A stretch of 64,000 nt of DNA from Phlegmacium glaucopus (Eukaryota; Basidiomycota; Agaricomycetes; Agaricales; Cortinariaceae), in NCBI GenBank assembly GCA_015039465.1, contig MU130154.1, forward strand, positions 475,065 through 539,064. The letters run 5' to 3'. The notes beneath the pieces are model-generated. The model made no database searches. It worked only from the letters and a program-made list of their open reading frames with translations, and was not told where the DNA came from. The translations under genes and the position numbers were made by a program. Shown piece by piece: positions 10,821 through 21,521 of the stretch. Position 1 is the stretch's first letter, and every line of letters starts with the position of its first letter.

Positions 10821-10960
10821 CTCGGCAGGTGTTCAACATGTGGTATTATCAAGGAGGGTGTTGGTCAGTTTTTGGTTAGTGACTGCATTGCGTTTTGGTC
10901 AAGTGGCCATTGGGAAGAGAGGAGAATGATAAGAAATGAAGATGAGCAAGTTTTTTTTTT

Positions 10961-11198
10961 GTTTGGCTTGTTGCTAAGTTGATGACTGACTCTTCATTCT
11001 CTGTATATTTTAGAATGCAAATTTCTCCATGAAGCAATAGGCTGTTTGTGTTGGCAGGCCTCTTCAAATTTTTTGTTTGGCTTGTTGCTAAGTTGCTGAC
11101 TGACTCTTCATTCTCTGTATATTTTAGAACACAAATTTCTCCATGAAGCTGCATTGAAGCAATAGGTTGTTTATGTCAGGCCTCTTCAAATTTTGTTG
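10961..11198. repeat. Tandem duplication, period about 114 bp
   Basis: Two copies of a unit starting GTTTGGCTTGTTGCTAAGTT lie at 10961 and 11075. They differ by a few substitutions and an insertion (CTGCATTGAA). The phrase GCCTCTTCAAATTTT closes both. I see no coding function. Confidence 0.85.
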
Positions 11199-11239
11199 TG
11201 CATTCTATGCCAAAGGATGCTCCCAGCAATTTCGGAGTC

Positions 11240-11560
11240 AAGCAGGCCATACAAATCATGTCTGAACTTTCCACATGAACCACAATATTGTCCAATCTAA
11301 CACAAACCCCAATCTGCCAAATGATGGGCCACCTCTCCCAGAAGACGATCAATTATTATTTTACACCAACAAAATTCAAGACTTAGACTTTCAAGAACCA
11401 TGTGGGGATTCTCAGAGCCAATCAGCATCACCAATACCAGACTTGGATATGCCTGTTTGAGTTGATAGGTCCTCACCACTTAAACCAACCAGGAACTATC
11501 ACCTGCATTTGACTGGTACATTTCTAAATCCTTGAGCTTTCTGCTCAAATTCCGCTGATA
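11240..11560 (+). pseudogene. Short coding-like remnant, transposon-related
   Basis: One frame reads LPNDGPPLPEDDQLLFYTN, then SSPLKPTRNYHLHLTG, interrupted by TGA at 11458 and near 11534. The second part resembles what I remember of Plavaka-type transposase N-termini (PLKPTRNYHP...LTG), but it is too short to be sure. It lies 3 kb upstream of the Plavaka pseudogene and could be its detached start. Confidence 0.3.
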
Positions 11561-11605
11561 GGACCCATTTTCGCAGTTTCACAACCTTCACAGTATACTT
11601 GCAGA

Positions 11606-11835
11606 TGCTCACATATCATTGCAGATACTTGCAGATCATTGCAGATCATCACAGATCATTGCAGATCATTGCAGGTCATTGCAGATCATTGCAGATCATC
11701 ACAGATCATTGCAGATCATTGCAGGTCATTGCAGGTCATTGCACATCATTGCACATCATTGCACATCATTGCACATCATTGCAGATCATTGCAGAATACT
11801 CGCAGATCATTGCAGATACTTGCAGTCATCACCAA
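11606..11835. repeat. 10-bp tandem array, word ATCATTGCAG
   Basis: Roughly 21 units of 10 bp with variants ATCATCACAG, GTCATTGCAG and ATCATTGCAC. Variants alternate in blocks, which suggests duplication of multi-unit segments. It is open in all three plus frames because the period is 10. I found no flanking inverted repeats. Confidence 0.9.
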
Positions 11836-12200
11836 CATTCGCATTATCATTCGCAGTTGCCAGCTGTTCTCGCAATCTTTAAACACAACTCCAACAAAGG
11901 TCACTCAGGTGACTGTATTACTCATCGCCTTTATTTTTATCTTGTCTCCTTTTATTTGGCTCTTATCTCCTATGTTTCATTACAAAGTTACCAGATCCAT
12001 GTGACTCCGCTTTAACCCGCATTTTACATTTCTGTTTCACCTTTCTGCACTTAGCTATTTGCTAGTTACTATATTATTAGCAGTAGCAAGTAAGGGGAAG
12101 GAACAGAACAGAGGGGAACGGACAAATTACCAGACTTTTGATCCCACCTTTGGAACATTGTACTAAGCTACACTTGCACTCCTTCAAAATCATCCTGCGG

Positions 12201-13602
12201 TATAAATTGTTGTTGTTGTTGTATATAAACACCAACCAGAGAGCAATGGACTAGTCTTTAAGTCAAAAGCCTCCCTGTTGTTTGTTTAGGGAAGGTGTAA
12301 CCTTGACTTGTATCACACAGAGGTAGGGAGCAAGAGTAGAGGTGAGGAGGATGAGGATGAATGAGGAAGAGTCTTCAGTAAGACTATAGCAGTTGACAGT
12401 GGGTTGACAGTAAAGGACTGAAAAAGCGAACTCAGAGGGGTTAAGGAAGAGGATGAGGAAGAATAAGAGGGAGTCTTCAGCAAGACTATAGTAATTGACA
12501 GTGGGGATAGATTGACAGTTAAGGGCAGAAAAAGCGAACTTGAGGAAGGAATTCACTGGAATTCCACTGAGATGATGATTGTTGGGGGGTAAGAATGAAT
12601 TGAACTGAACTACCTATCCTGGTACAAAAGAGCAGTATTTATACCCTAAGGATGAGGCTATGTAAAACAAAAAAAAAGAAAGAAGTACGCGCTGTCAGAA
12701 GAAGAATGATGAAGAGAGGACAGCTGCGAGAAGAAAGAACAATGGAAAAGAAAAAGGAACAATAAAAAAATCTGTAAAAGTGTCAAAGTGCGAGAGAAAA
12801 GAAAAGAAGGCAGTGCACATAGCCCAATAGCAAAAATATATCAACTCCATAGCCGTGTGGTCATGTCAAAATATGAAAGGTCCTGAGTCAACACTTGAAA
12901 GGCGCAGCCTTGTTCCCGAGAAAAACACTACTTGCCCATGATCCCATGTCGCGCAGCCTTGATAACACTTGACACACCGCGAGAATAAACCTCTGCTGCT
13001 GATTCATCTGCAATTCCTGCTTAGTTATGATCATCCTGCACTTCCTAAAGTGTGATAAAGAGGGTGGGAAGGATCTAGGTACCACGTGAATGTTGGTTCT
13101 GGCAGTGAATGATAAGATAAATGGTAGATAAGTGAGGATAGGGGGCTGAGTGAGATCCAGGAGCGAGGTATCGCAAGATAGATAGCTGNNNNNNNNNNNN
13201 NNNNNNNNNNNNNNNNNNNNNNNNNNNNNNNNNNNNNNNNNNNNNNNNNNNNNNNNNNNNNNNNNNNNNNNNNNNNNNNNNNNNNNNNNNNNNNNNNNNN
13301 NNNNNNNNNNNNNNNNNNNNNNNNNNNNNNNNNNNNNNNNNNNNNNNNNNNNNNNNNNNNNNNNNNNNGGATGGTAGATGTTAAGGAGCATGTCGATAGT
13401 GTAAATGATAGACAACATAGTGGAAGACATTGAGGATATGATGAGCGATGAGGATGTTATTGTTGAACAAATGATTTGTCGACCAGGAACACGATTCAGG
13501 GCCGCTTCCAAAATAGGTAAGCAAATTCAAAGTCCGCTTATTTTCATGATGGCAACTTTTAAGCTTTCTTCTCACGCTACCAATCAGTATTGGTGCGCGA
13601 CA
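12201..13602 (-). repeat. Dispersed repeat R1, copy 3, contains assembly gap
   Basis: It has the same ends as copies 1 and 2. The inner end here reads TGTCGCGCACC, which may be the undamaged form of TATCGCACACC in the other two copies. Possible target duplication GCGG/TCGG, with one mismatch. An extra partly duplicated segment (12361-12560) makes it longer than the others. The run of N at 13189-13368 lies inside it. Confidence 0.75.
13189..13368. other. Assembly gap (180 N)
   Basis: A run of N inside R1 copy 3. Its length may be an estimate made by the assembler. Confidence 0.99.
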
Positions 13603-13789
13603 TCGGGCTTCGCTTTTTCTGCGCATTATCTCGCACTTTAAAGCAAACCTTCGCACCTCATAAAACCTCACTATCACCTACTGAAGAGAACTACATCAAC
13701 CCTACAAACTATGTACTACTTGCGGTCTGTCCCCACCGCTGGTACATCACCGCTGGCTTGAGATTTGTTAGTTCAAAACAAGGGGTCAC

Positions 13790-14330
13790 GTCGGAGTAAC
13801 ACTGGATCGGACGGAACGGAACCGGAACAAGTAACGGAAAGGACTTTGGCCTCAGTGTATGTGCTGTGCCGCCCAGCTCCTACAATGTCGGGAACGGAAG
13901 AGAATGGAAAGTCGGAAGACCTCAGTGACTTAGAGGACGAACAAGAGGAGGAAACTAAGTTGATATTCAAACTGAGGGAAAACATACAAGTTCAAGTACT
14001 TTAAATATAAAAGGAATTGCAACCGAAATATAGAATATAAATATAAGTGCTGCATTCTGCTCCCGGAAAAGGTTCTGCATTCTTGGGTGAATAATCCATG
14101 GCTGGTGTGCTGACTGATAGTGGGAAAGTGATGACAAAGGAATAGTTGTTATGACAAAGGTGTGGTAAGGGGTTTGGGATATCGTCGGAAGAGTCGGAGT
14201 GATACAGAGAAGTCTCGGAGTCGGACATAGGAGGAGTAGAGTCAGAGACAAGGGAAAGTACTGGAACGGAGTACGGACTACCGGAAACAACTCCGTCGGA
14301 GTCGGACCGGAGTAACATGTGACGGAATGT
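13790..14330. repeat. Array of CGGAAC/CGGAGT words with a unique centre
   Basis: Words of the type CGGAACGGA, CGGAGTCGGA and CCGGAAC crowd 13790-13930 and 14170-14330. Between them (about 13990-14160) is ordinary AT-rich sequence. The ends read GTCACGTCGGAGTAACA and, inverted, GTCACATGTTACTCCG, which is a weak inverted pair. The layout is the same as in the element at 2530-4170: word-rich arms around a different core. It lies directly before the first Plavaka exon. Confidence 0.6.
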
Positions 14331-16347
14331 AACAAGATTGGTTGAATTTATTGTCTTACTAGGTCTTCCTTGTGATGCACAAGGCAGATATCTACTTCCT
14401 GGGGATCCACCAGAGTGCAAAACGGCTAATACTTGGGATTGGGACCCGTTCGATGAAGTCCAGTTTTGGATAGGTGATTTCTTGTATCAGAAGACTGAGA
14501 TGTCTGGAGGAAACATTGATGAACTAATGAATATTTGGGCGTCTTCCAGAGCAGAAGATGACAAATCAAGCCCTTTTACCTCACATGAACACATGTATGC
14601 AATGATCAATGTGATTCCCCATGGCGATGCTCCTTGGTCATCCTTTACAGCCTCTTTTGTTGGCGACATCCAAATCAATGCACCCAGGCTGGCAAACTGC
14701 TGACTACAAGGTCTGGTATTGTGATCCAAGCACAGTCATCAAGAATAGGCTCACCAACCCCAACTTTCACCCAGATTTTGACTATGCACCCTTTGTGGAA
14801 CTCAACGATGCTGGCAAGCGCTGGTGGAATGAATTTATGTTGGGAAATTTTTGCTGGAGACATGCTGTAAGTCTATGATCCTATGTATCAATTCCTAGCT
14901 GCAACAAAACTATAGGATACTATTTATCAAGCCAACAAAGACACTGAAGGGGCAATGTACTGCCCTGTTATTTTGGGAGCCGACAAGATGACCATTTCCA
15001 TTGCAACCAGCCACATCAAATATTACCTGCTTTACTTATCAATTGGAAATGTTCACAACACTGTTCGCCATGCTCATTGAAATGCTGTTGTACCAATAGC
15101 ATTTCTCGCAATACCAAAAAGTATGTTACTAAACAACAATTCAATTGTTCAAGACATTAATGACCATTTGAAGGTGAACAAAAACATGATAATGATGCTT
15201 CATTTCACAAATTCAAGCACCAACTATACCACTCATCTTTGTCAACCATATTGAAGTCCCTTTTACCAGGAATGACAACCCCAGTGATCCTACGCTGCCA
15301 TAACGGTCACTATAGATGAGTCATTTATGACCTGGCCACGTTCATTGCTGATTACCCTGAGCAGGTGTATTTGGCAGGTACAGTTCAAGGGTGGTGTCCA
15401 AGGTCATTGATTAACTCTTTTATCTTATATTCAACTGAGATACCCCTTTTAGGTGTACTGCCTTACTGGATGACCTTGATGGAGAGTGTGGGCAAAGAAC
15501 TTGGGAATTCACAGAGGACTTATTAGATACATTGGACTCAAAAACTTTGTGGGATGAATATGGGATTGATAGTGATGTTTGGGTGTGTAAAGGATTATTT
15601 ATATTTGCTGTCAAATGAGTCTAACATGACACTTGTAGCCTTTTACCTATGACTTTCCCCAAGCCAACATTCACAAAATCCTCACCCCAGACCTGCTCCA
15701 TCAGCTTATCAAAGGCACATTTAAAGACCACCTCGTAACCTGGGTTGGTGACTACCTTGCTCTCAAACATGGTGAAGCTCATGCAGATTTGATATTAGAT
15801 GACATTGATCAAAGGTAAGCTATCCTGCTCTGGCTCTTTCCACAAATTCAGAGTTTAATAAAGTACAGAATCGCAGCCATGCCACTTTTTCCTCATTTAC
15901 GATGTTTTCCTCATGGTCATCAGTTCAAACAATGGATGGGTGACAACTCAAAAGCTTTGATGAAAGTGCGTATACAATCTCACATCACCCATCTCATGTT
16001 ACTTATTGTTATGAAAGGTGTATGTCTCAGCAATCTGTGGACATGTGCCCAATGAGATCATCATGGCTATTTCGGCTTTTGTGGATGTCTGCTACCTCAC
16101 TCGTCGCTCAGATATCAGTGAATCAACACTGAAGACATTCAACAACACACTCACCAAATTTTATACTTATTGTGAGATATTCAAAACAACAGGTGTTTGG
16201 CCAAATGGTTTCTCCCTTCCTCGTCAACACTCCCTCTCACACTACCATCATCTCATCCAGGAGTTTGGTGCTCTGAATGGCGTATGCTCTTCAATCACAG
16301 AGTCTCACCATATCACAGCTGTCAAGAAGCCCTGGTGATGTTCCAAT

Positions 16348-16617
16348 TGTTGAATTTGGTGTTGGCATGAAGAACTAAAACTTGCAAGATGACTTAAGCG
16401 ATAGCTTAGGCACTGTGTGAGGGTGGGAGTACGCGATAGTATTGGTTCACACCAATAAGGAGTTACCTCCTTATTGCTGTGCTTAAATACCCTACATGCT
16501 GTGGCTGTACTAGTGATAGTAATCTACAAGCTGTATCCGCTATTGGTCAACATACTACTATGTTATTATGATGCAATACCACGCGACTAGCACATAAGTA
16601 ACTAGAATATTCCAACA
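16348..16617. mobile_element. Solo LTR, Copia-type, 270 bp, target duplication CCAAT
   Basis: It starts TGTTGAATTTGGTG and ends ATATTCCAACA, an LTR-type TG...CA pair. The 5-bp duplication CCAAT flanks it at 16343-16347 and 16618-16622. Removing it and one CCAAT joins the Plavaka reading frame exactly (KKPW, then SNRYEALGQMLL). It is a different family from the Copia at 2459-8449. Confidence 0.93.
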
Positions 16618-17363
16618 CCAATCGTTATGAAGCATTGGGTCAAATGCTTCTCACAAATCAATGCCTTGACAAGCTCATGGCAGCCGCTGTTGATTTTGTT
16701 GATCGAGGCATGTTGCCACTGGCCTCTCTTTGTCCTCAAGAAGCCTTGAATATTGCCACTCATCAATCAGATAAGCAAGAAGCAGGTGATGATCCAGATG
16801 GTAATGAGTCTAATGACGACTCAGCGGTGGACCTGCCCAGGGTGGAAATGGTGCAGGGTAATGTTGTGTTGGCTCAAACTTGTAGTGCATATGGCATTCA
16901 TTAATTCATTGATTTTAATTGAATTGATGAATATCTCATAGTTCATAATTATCCACGAGACCTCGCCGGCCTTGCCTTTCATATTAACCAGCCTCACCTT
17001 CCTGAATTAACATGCCATTTTCTTTTCAAGCAATTGAACCCCAATACATCTGCCAAGGGTGTTCTCATGATGATTACCCATCGATTAACAGCAAGATTTC
17101 AGTTTATCATTTGGCCATCGCTTCTTTTTTTGCTCCAAGTGATGAATGTGGACTTTGTGGCATATGGAGGGAGTGCATCTGTGCTTGTCCACTTTGGTGA
17201 AAGAAAGCACCGAGACATGACTGTGCCTTTGTAATTGAGAATGAAGATAAGCCTGGGATGCCAGTGAAAGGTATGAGTGTTGTCCATGTACAGCTGTTTT
17301 TTTCCTTTCACCATGAAGGATCGTACTATCCATGTGCATTGGTGGAATGGTACTCAACAAGTA

Positions 17364-17634
17364 GTGATGCGGCAGTCTGGTTCTGAACTTTTGAGAACCG
17401 GACCGAAGTTTGGTTCAAAGTTCAGGGCATGGCTGAACCGAACCTGTTTTGAGGTTCAAGGAGGCATAATTTGCCCGAACGCTTGCCTTATATGGTAATT
17501 AGTTCGGTTCAGAACCGAGAACCGGACCAGAACCGGGTTCAAGGTTTGGGCTATTGCCTGAACCAGACCGATAGTTCGGTTCAGGGTTCACCAAAAATGG
17601 CAGAGAACCGGACTGAACCGGACTTCGGCATCAC
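17364..17634. mobile_element. MITE made of GGTTC/GAACC words, TA target duplication
   Basis: The inverted ends GTGATGC...GCATCAC extend imperfectly into GGCAGTC and CGAAGTC. TA flanks both sides (17362-17363 and 17635-17636), as in Tc1/mariner-type insertions. Removing the element and one TA rejoins the Plavaka codons as WYSTSIDNEG. The 271 bp inside consist largely of GGTTC, GAACC, GGACC and TTCGG words in both orientations, many forming perfect palindromes such as GGTTCAGAACC. Confidence 0.85.
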
Positions 17635-18002
17635 TATTGACAATGAGGGGGCGATCACGCGATCCAGTGAGCGGCATGTGGAAAGTATGCCCTGATATTC
17701 GCCAGCATGAGCGTCTATGTTCCGTTATTCATCTTGATACATTTCTCCGAGGGGCTCACCTTTTACCGGTCTTTGGTAGCCAATTTCTTCCTGTCAACTT
17801 TCACTATACACATTCTCTTGATGCTTTTGCTGCTTACTATGTAAATCAGTTTGCTGATCACCATACACTGAGTCCATGGACTTGCAGAAAAACACTTCAT
17901 AGATATTGGACCATGATATGGAAACACCATGTAAAGCGATGGGTTGGGTGGGTTGGGATCGTAGACCAATGTCTAGCCACATTGCAAGCCAAAGCTCTGT
18001 GA

Positions 18003-18567
18003 ACGTTCTCTCCGCACTTGGCCCAGTTAACCTAACATTTGGATTGTAGAAATTATGAGGAAACTTGGAATGTATCTATTCTAGTGATTTCTACAGCTCT
18101 CTAGCCACTTCTGCTATAATGATACCACTCCTCGTGCTCGCTGTTCCCCTTCGCCAGGGATCGAGGCACGCCTAACTCTTATCCTACAGTTGGAGCTTGA
18201 AACATATACTCTTACAGCCAACACATGTACCATCAACGTCTGGCCCTGGCCCAACTTGACATTTATACAAAGGATTTGGACGTTACTAATTGGTGATGTT
18301 TGAGTATCTCCAACACTTAATTCAGCACAATGTTACCGTAGTCACGCAAATAATTATACGATAATAAAAGACCAGCATTTATTATTCAGAATGGAACAAG
18401 GCAAAGGCAAAGAATATCTATCTCCGTCAAAGATGAGGACTAGGAGGAAAGACCTGTTACCACGAGCCAGGATGATCAGCATAAGAGCTTAATACTCCTC
18501 TTCGAAACCGCGGCTACTAAAAGACATAGTCAGTATAACATAGAGGGGAAGACAATAATGCACTAAC
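18003..18567. other. Intergenic, no gene seen
   Basis: This stretch holds the end of the Plavaka remnant and 565 bp without a convincing ORF, tRNA or repeat. Confidence 0.6.
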
Positions 18568-19595
18568 TCAATCAAGATCGAACTCGTCGAAGGAGCGCTC
18601 AGCGAGATACTCAGTGACGTACTCCCGACGCAGGTTCTGATTGGCACTAAATTCAAGCAACCTGTCAATTATCTACAAGAGACATCCAATGTTCAAATAA
18701 TACTTACCCAAGGGCGTTGGCGTGTTCTTGCTTGATTTTGGCGTCCACATCTGCTTCGGCAGCCGACTCCGCCGCCTCCTTTCTGCGGTGTTCTTTCCAA
18801 GTGCGTTTCGGATGCAGGATGGTGTCGGTCAGATCACGCTCCTGGAGGTCGAGATACTCTCGACGCATATTCTGATTACCGGACCCACTAGATCCAAGGT
18901 AATCTGTCAGCTTTTCACAAGAACCATCCAATGTTTAAATAGCACATACCCAAGGGCATCGGAGTGTTCTTGCTTGATTTCGGCGTCCACCTGTGCCTTG
19001 GCAGCCGATCCCGCCGCCTTCTTTCTGCGGTGTTCTTTCCAGGTGCGTTTCGGATGCAAGACGGCGTCGGTCAGATCACGCTCCTGGAGGTCGAGATACT
19101 CTCGACGCATATTCGGATTACCGGACCCACTAGATTCAAGGTAATCTGTGAGCTATTTACAAGAATCATCCAATGTTCATATAGCACATACCCGAGGGCA
19201 TCGGAGTGCTCTTGCTTGATTTCGGCGTCCACCTGTGCCTTGGCAGCCGATCCCGCCTCCTTCTTTCTGCGGTGTTCTTTCCAGGTGCGTTTCGGATGCA
19301 AGACAGCGTCGGTGAAATCACGTTCTTGGAGGCCGACGGCAACATCACGAGTACTATAACAATGAGCACAGAGGATCATGAAAATCAGGTATATACGTAC
19401 ACAACGATAGGATCTGCGTCGTAGAAGCGACGACTGAATGCACTGCCAACGATGTCGGTGTCCTCGCGGCTAAAAAAAAAATCAGGAAAGCGACGAGCTA
19501 GAGGTTAGAACACACCGTGCAAGAGGTTGAAGATGAGCCAGAGCCGGGATGACGGCAGCAACAGTAACAAGAAGAGAAGAAGTGATTTGAACCAT
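18568..19595 (-). CDS. Secreted protein with triplicated repeat and dibasic sites (candidate Kex2-processed precursor)
   Basis: A six-exon model gives 254 residues: 19516-19595, 19401-19469, 19192-19353, 18950-19129, 18708-18887 and 18568-18661. All introns are GT/AG and 46-62 bp. Residues 1 to about 21 form a signal peptide (MVQITSSLLVTVAAVIPALA). Exons 3-5 encode one repeat three times. Exons 4 and 5 are exactly 180 nt each and share nearly identical 62-bp upstream introns. Every repeat keeps LQERD, HPKRTWKEHRRK and IKQEH, and the last two repeats also have NMRREYLDLQERD. The conserved KR and RR pairs would suit cleavage by a Kex2-type protease and release of short peptides. Fungal Kex2-processed repeat proteins are an established class; membership of this gene is inference. 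The C-terminal exon has its own version, NLRREYVTEYL. The alternative is a plain repetitive secreted protein. Confidence 0.75.
18708..19353 (-). repeat. Tandem exon-plus-intron duplication, unit about 242 bp
   Basis: Three units, each a coding block (162-180 nt) plus the intron after it, lie head to tail. The two units on the right are the most alike. Unit length 242 (180 + 62) keeps the phase, so duplication did not break the frame. Confidence 0.9.
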
Positions 19596-21521
19596 TCTGA
19601 AGTATTGGTGAATAAGATCAACGCAAATTAGGTGTGTGTGTGTGGGGGGGTGAGACCAGCTGAAGAAAGTGGGACCATGGGATTTGCACCTTTTGTACCC
19701 CCGAGGCAGTCACGGTGGCGACAGGCGGCAACAGGTCGGAACATTTTTTACATTAAACCTTGGAAGCCTTTAGTCACCTCGTAAGTACCAAGATCGTTAC
19801 GGAGATGGCCCGGGGAGAGTCAAAGTCTGTCACAAGATCCAGAGCAAGTATGACAGTAACATTACCAAATGAGCAGCCAATTTGGATCGTATCCATTCCA
19901 GCTCCTTGGATAGAGTATCCAGCACGAGCCAAGTTCAAGTTCTCGAGGTGAAAATAAACAGATATAACCAGATTCTCTGGTGTAATATCAGCAAGCTCAT
20001 CCATGAACCAATCCGCGGTGACAGACAAGATGCAAGAGGTATTGAAGATCATCAAACACAAGGAGGCAAGAGCGTCCACAGCTACTGCTACTACTGTTAC
20101 TGTCTACATCACCAGTGTCTCTTCAAAGCCTGAGAACACGATAGAAAGTAAAGCCAGCACAGTCCAGGATGTCATCAAGTAGATGATAAAAATTCATGAC
20201 AGCAAGTTTGAGATCTCAATTGATTTTGGAGTAGTGACCCGATGGCTAAGGGTGACAGCCTGGAGTAACTAGACACTTTGTTTATTTGTTTATTACCGCA
20301 TTTGGCTGTAAAAGCATAGATGATTGGGCACTCAGTATCGATGAATTTCCACCCTTTCTACTCATTCTAGTAGCCAGTATCTGGGTGACATAGTAAGGTT
20401 GCCTTAAACACCGGGACGACGCTCTGCTAACGAAGATTGAAACCAACCACCGACGTACAACTTGAAACAAAAATTCTGCCCTGATTCCCTGAAAAGGGCT
20501 CAGGTATCAAGCTATGTATGAAAATAACGTCAACTTGACAAATGAACCGGTAAACTAGGAACTTCTAAATCATAAGTTAGGGCCTTAAAGTCAGATCTGG
20601 ATTTCGTTTCCATGGATCTGTTTTGTGTTTGCGCAGCAGAGGAGCTAGGTTACAGTAGACTCTGAAATTTCTTTGTTGTGTGGCATTGAATTGCTCTTGA
20701 TGGGGTAGATCCTAAAAACTACATGTATAATTTTATTTCTAGCCATCGTTAGAGTACTTATATAACCTCATAATACATGGTACTATCATGGCGGGCTCGT
20801 TTGATGGGTACCAACAAGAATGTCCTCATTGCACTCAGGACAGTCACGGTGTGCAGTCGTCGTTATATCATATTTTATAGCAGGTTTGTTCTATAAAGAT
20901 TAGACTTTGAACTAGTAAGGTTGAGATGAGGCTTTTTCGCCATTGAACGCGTTATATTTGTTGACAGGTAGTCAATTGAACTTCTGTGGCAAGAAAACAA
21001 AAACAAAAACAAACAAAAAAACAAAAAAACTCAGATGTCCACTGGTCGACATTCTCATAATGCATAACGTATTATCCATAGTAAATGTCATAATGCATGA
21101 CCATCATAGAATCAGCATGCCTGCATAATGCATAGCAATTACGCAGTATTGGAACGTTTCTCACCCGACGCATGGCGACGCATCCGTCGGAGCGCCGTAT
21201 GATGCGCCCACTTTGCTGATGACTTCGGTGTTTTTGGTGGATGGTGTCGGTGTTCACTAAATGAGTACACTAACGATCATAATCGAATATTTTAATATAT
21301 AAAAAGGCAGATAACATTTTTCATATTCAGCTGCTTATGAATTGCAGTATTCTTGCGGCAGCAGAGGAAGCTTAGTGTTCAAGTTGTGCTTTCTGCACTG
21401 GCAGGGCCCTAAGCCTCCCAGATCATGATGTGTGGTGATGAGGCTGCGTGAAATCAATGTGCATAGTATGGGGCCACTATGGAACCTCAATGGTAAGATC
21501 ACTCGAGATTCCGTATGATAG
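19596..21521. other. Intergenic region, doubtful ORFs only
   Basis: A possible minus-strand reading (19774-20045, from MIFNTSCILSV) has a hydrophobic start and no stop for 92 codons, but the plus strand is also open there. Neither has a recognised domain. An A-rich tract with AAAAACA repeats lies at 20996-21031, and a cluster of CATAATGCAT words at 21056-21135. Confidence 0.45.

Larger units (their letters stand above)
14363..18002 (+). pseudogene. Plavaka-type DNA transposase pseudogene
   Basis: Segments match what I know of Plavaka transposases: EVQFWIGDFLYQKTEMSGGN, FTSHEHMYAMINVIPHGDAP, EGAMYCPVILGADKMT, FPQANIHKILTPDLLHQLIK, VYVSAICGHVPNEI, SLPRQHSLSHYHHLIQEFG, CSSITESHHITAVKKPW, and near the end DTFLRGAHLLPVFG and FHYTHSLDAFAAYYVNQF. 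Short introns separate some blocks, e.g. after WRHA at about 14868. Damage includes TGA at 15078, 15317 and 16336 where Arg codons are expected, further stops near 16903-16920, and an extra G in the run at about 17646. Two elements are inserted: a solo LTR (16348-16617) and a word-array MITE (17364-17634). It cannot encode a working protein. Confidence 0.85.

Noticed and set aside
11606..11835. CRISPR array
   Set aside because: Repeats are 10 bp with no spacers, and the organism is eukaryotic.
14363..18002. Intact host gene
   Set aside because: There are several stops, a frameshift and two insertions in a transposase-like sequence.
19882..20133. Plus-strand ORF near 20 kb as a gene
   Set aside because: Both strands are open and neither shows a conserved motif or good introns.
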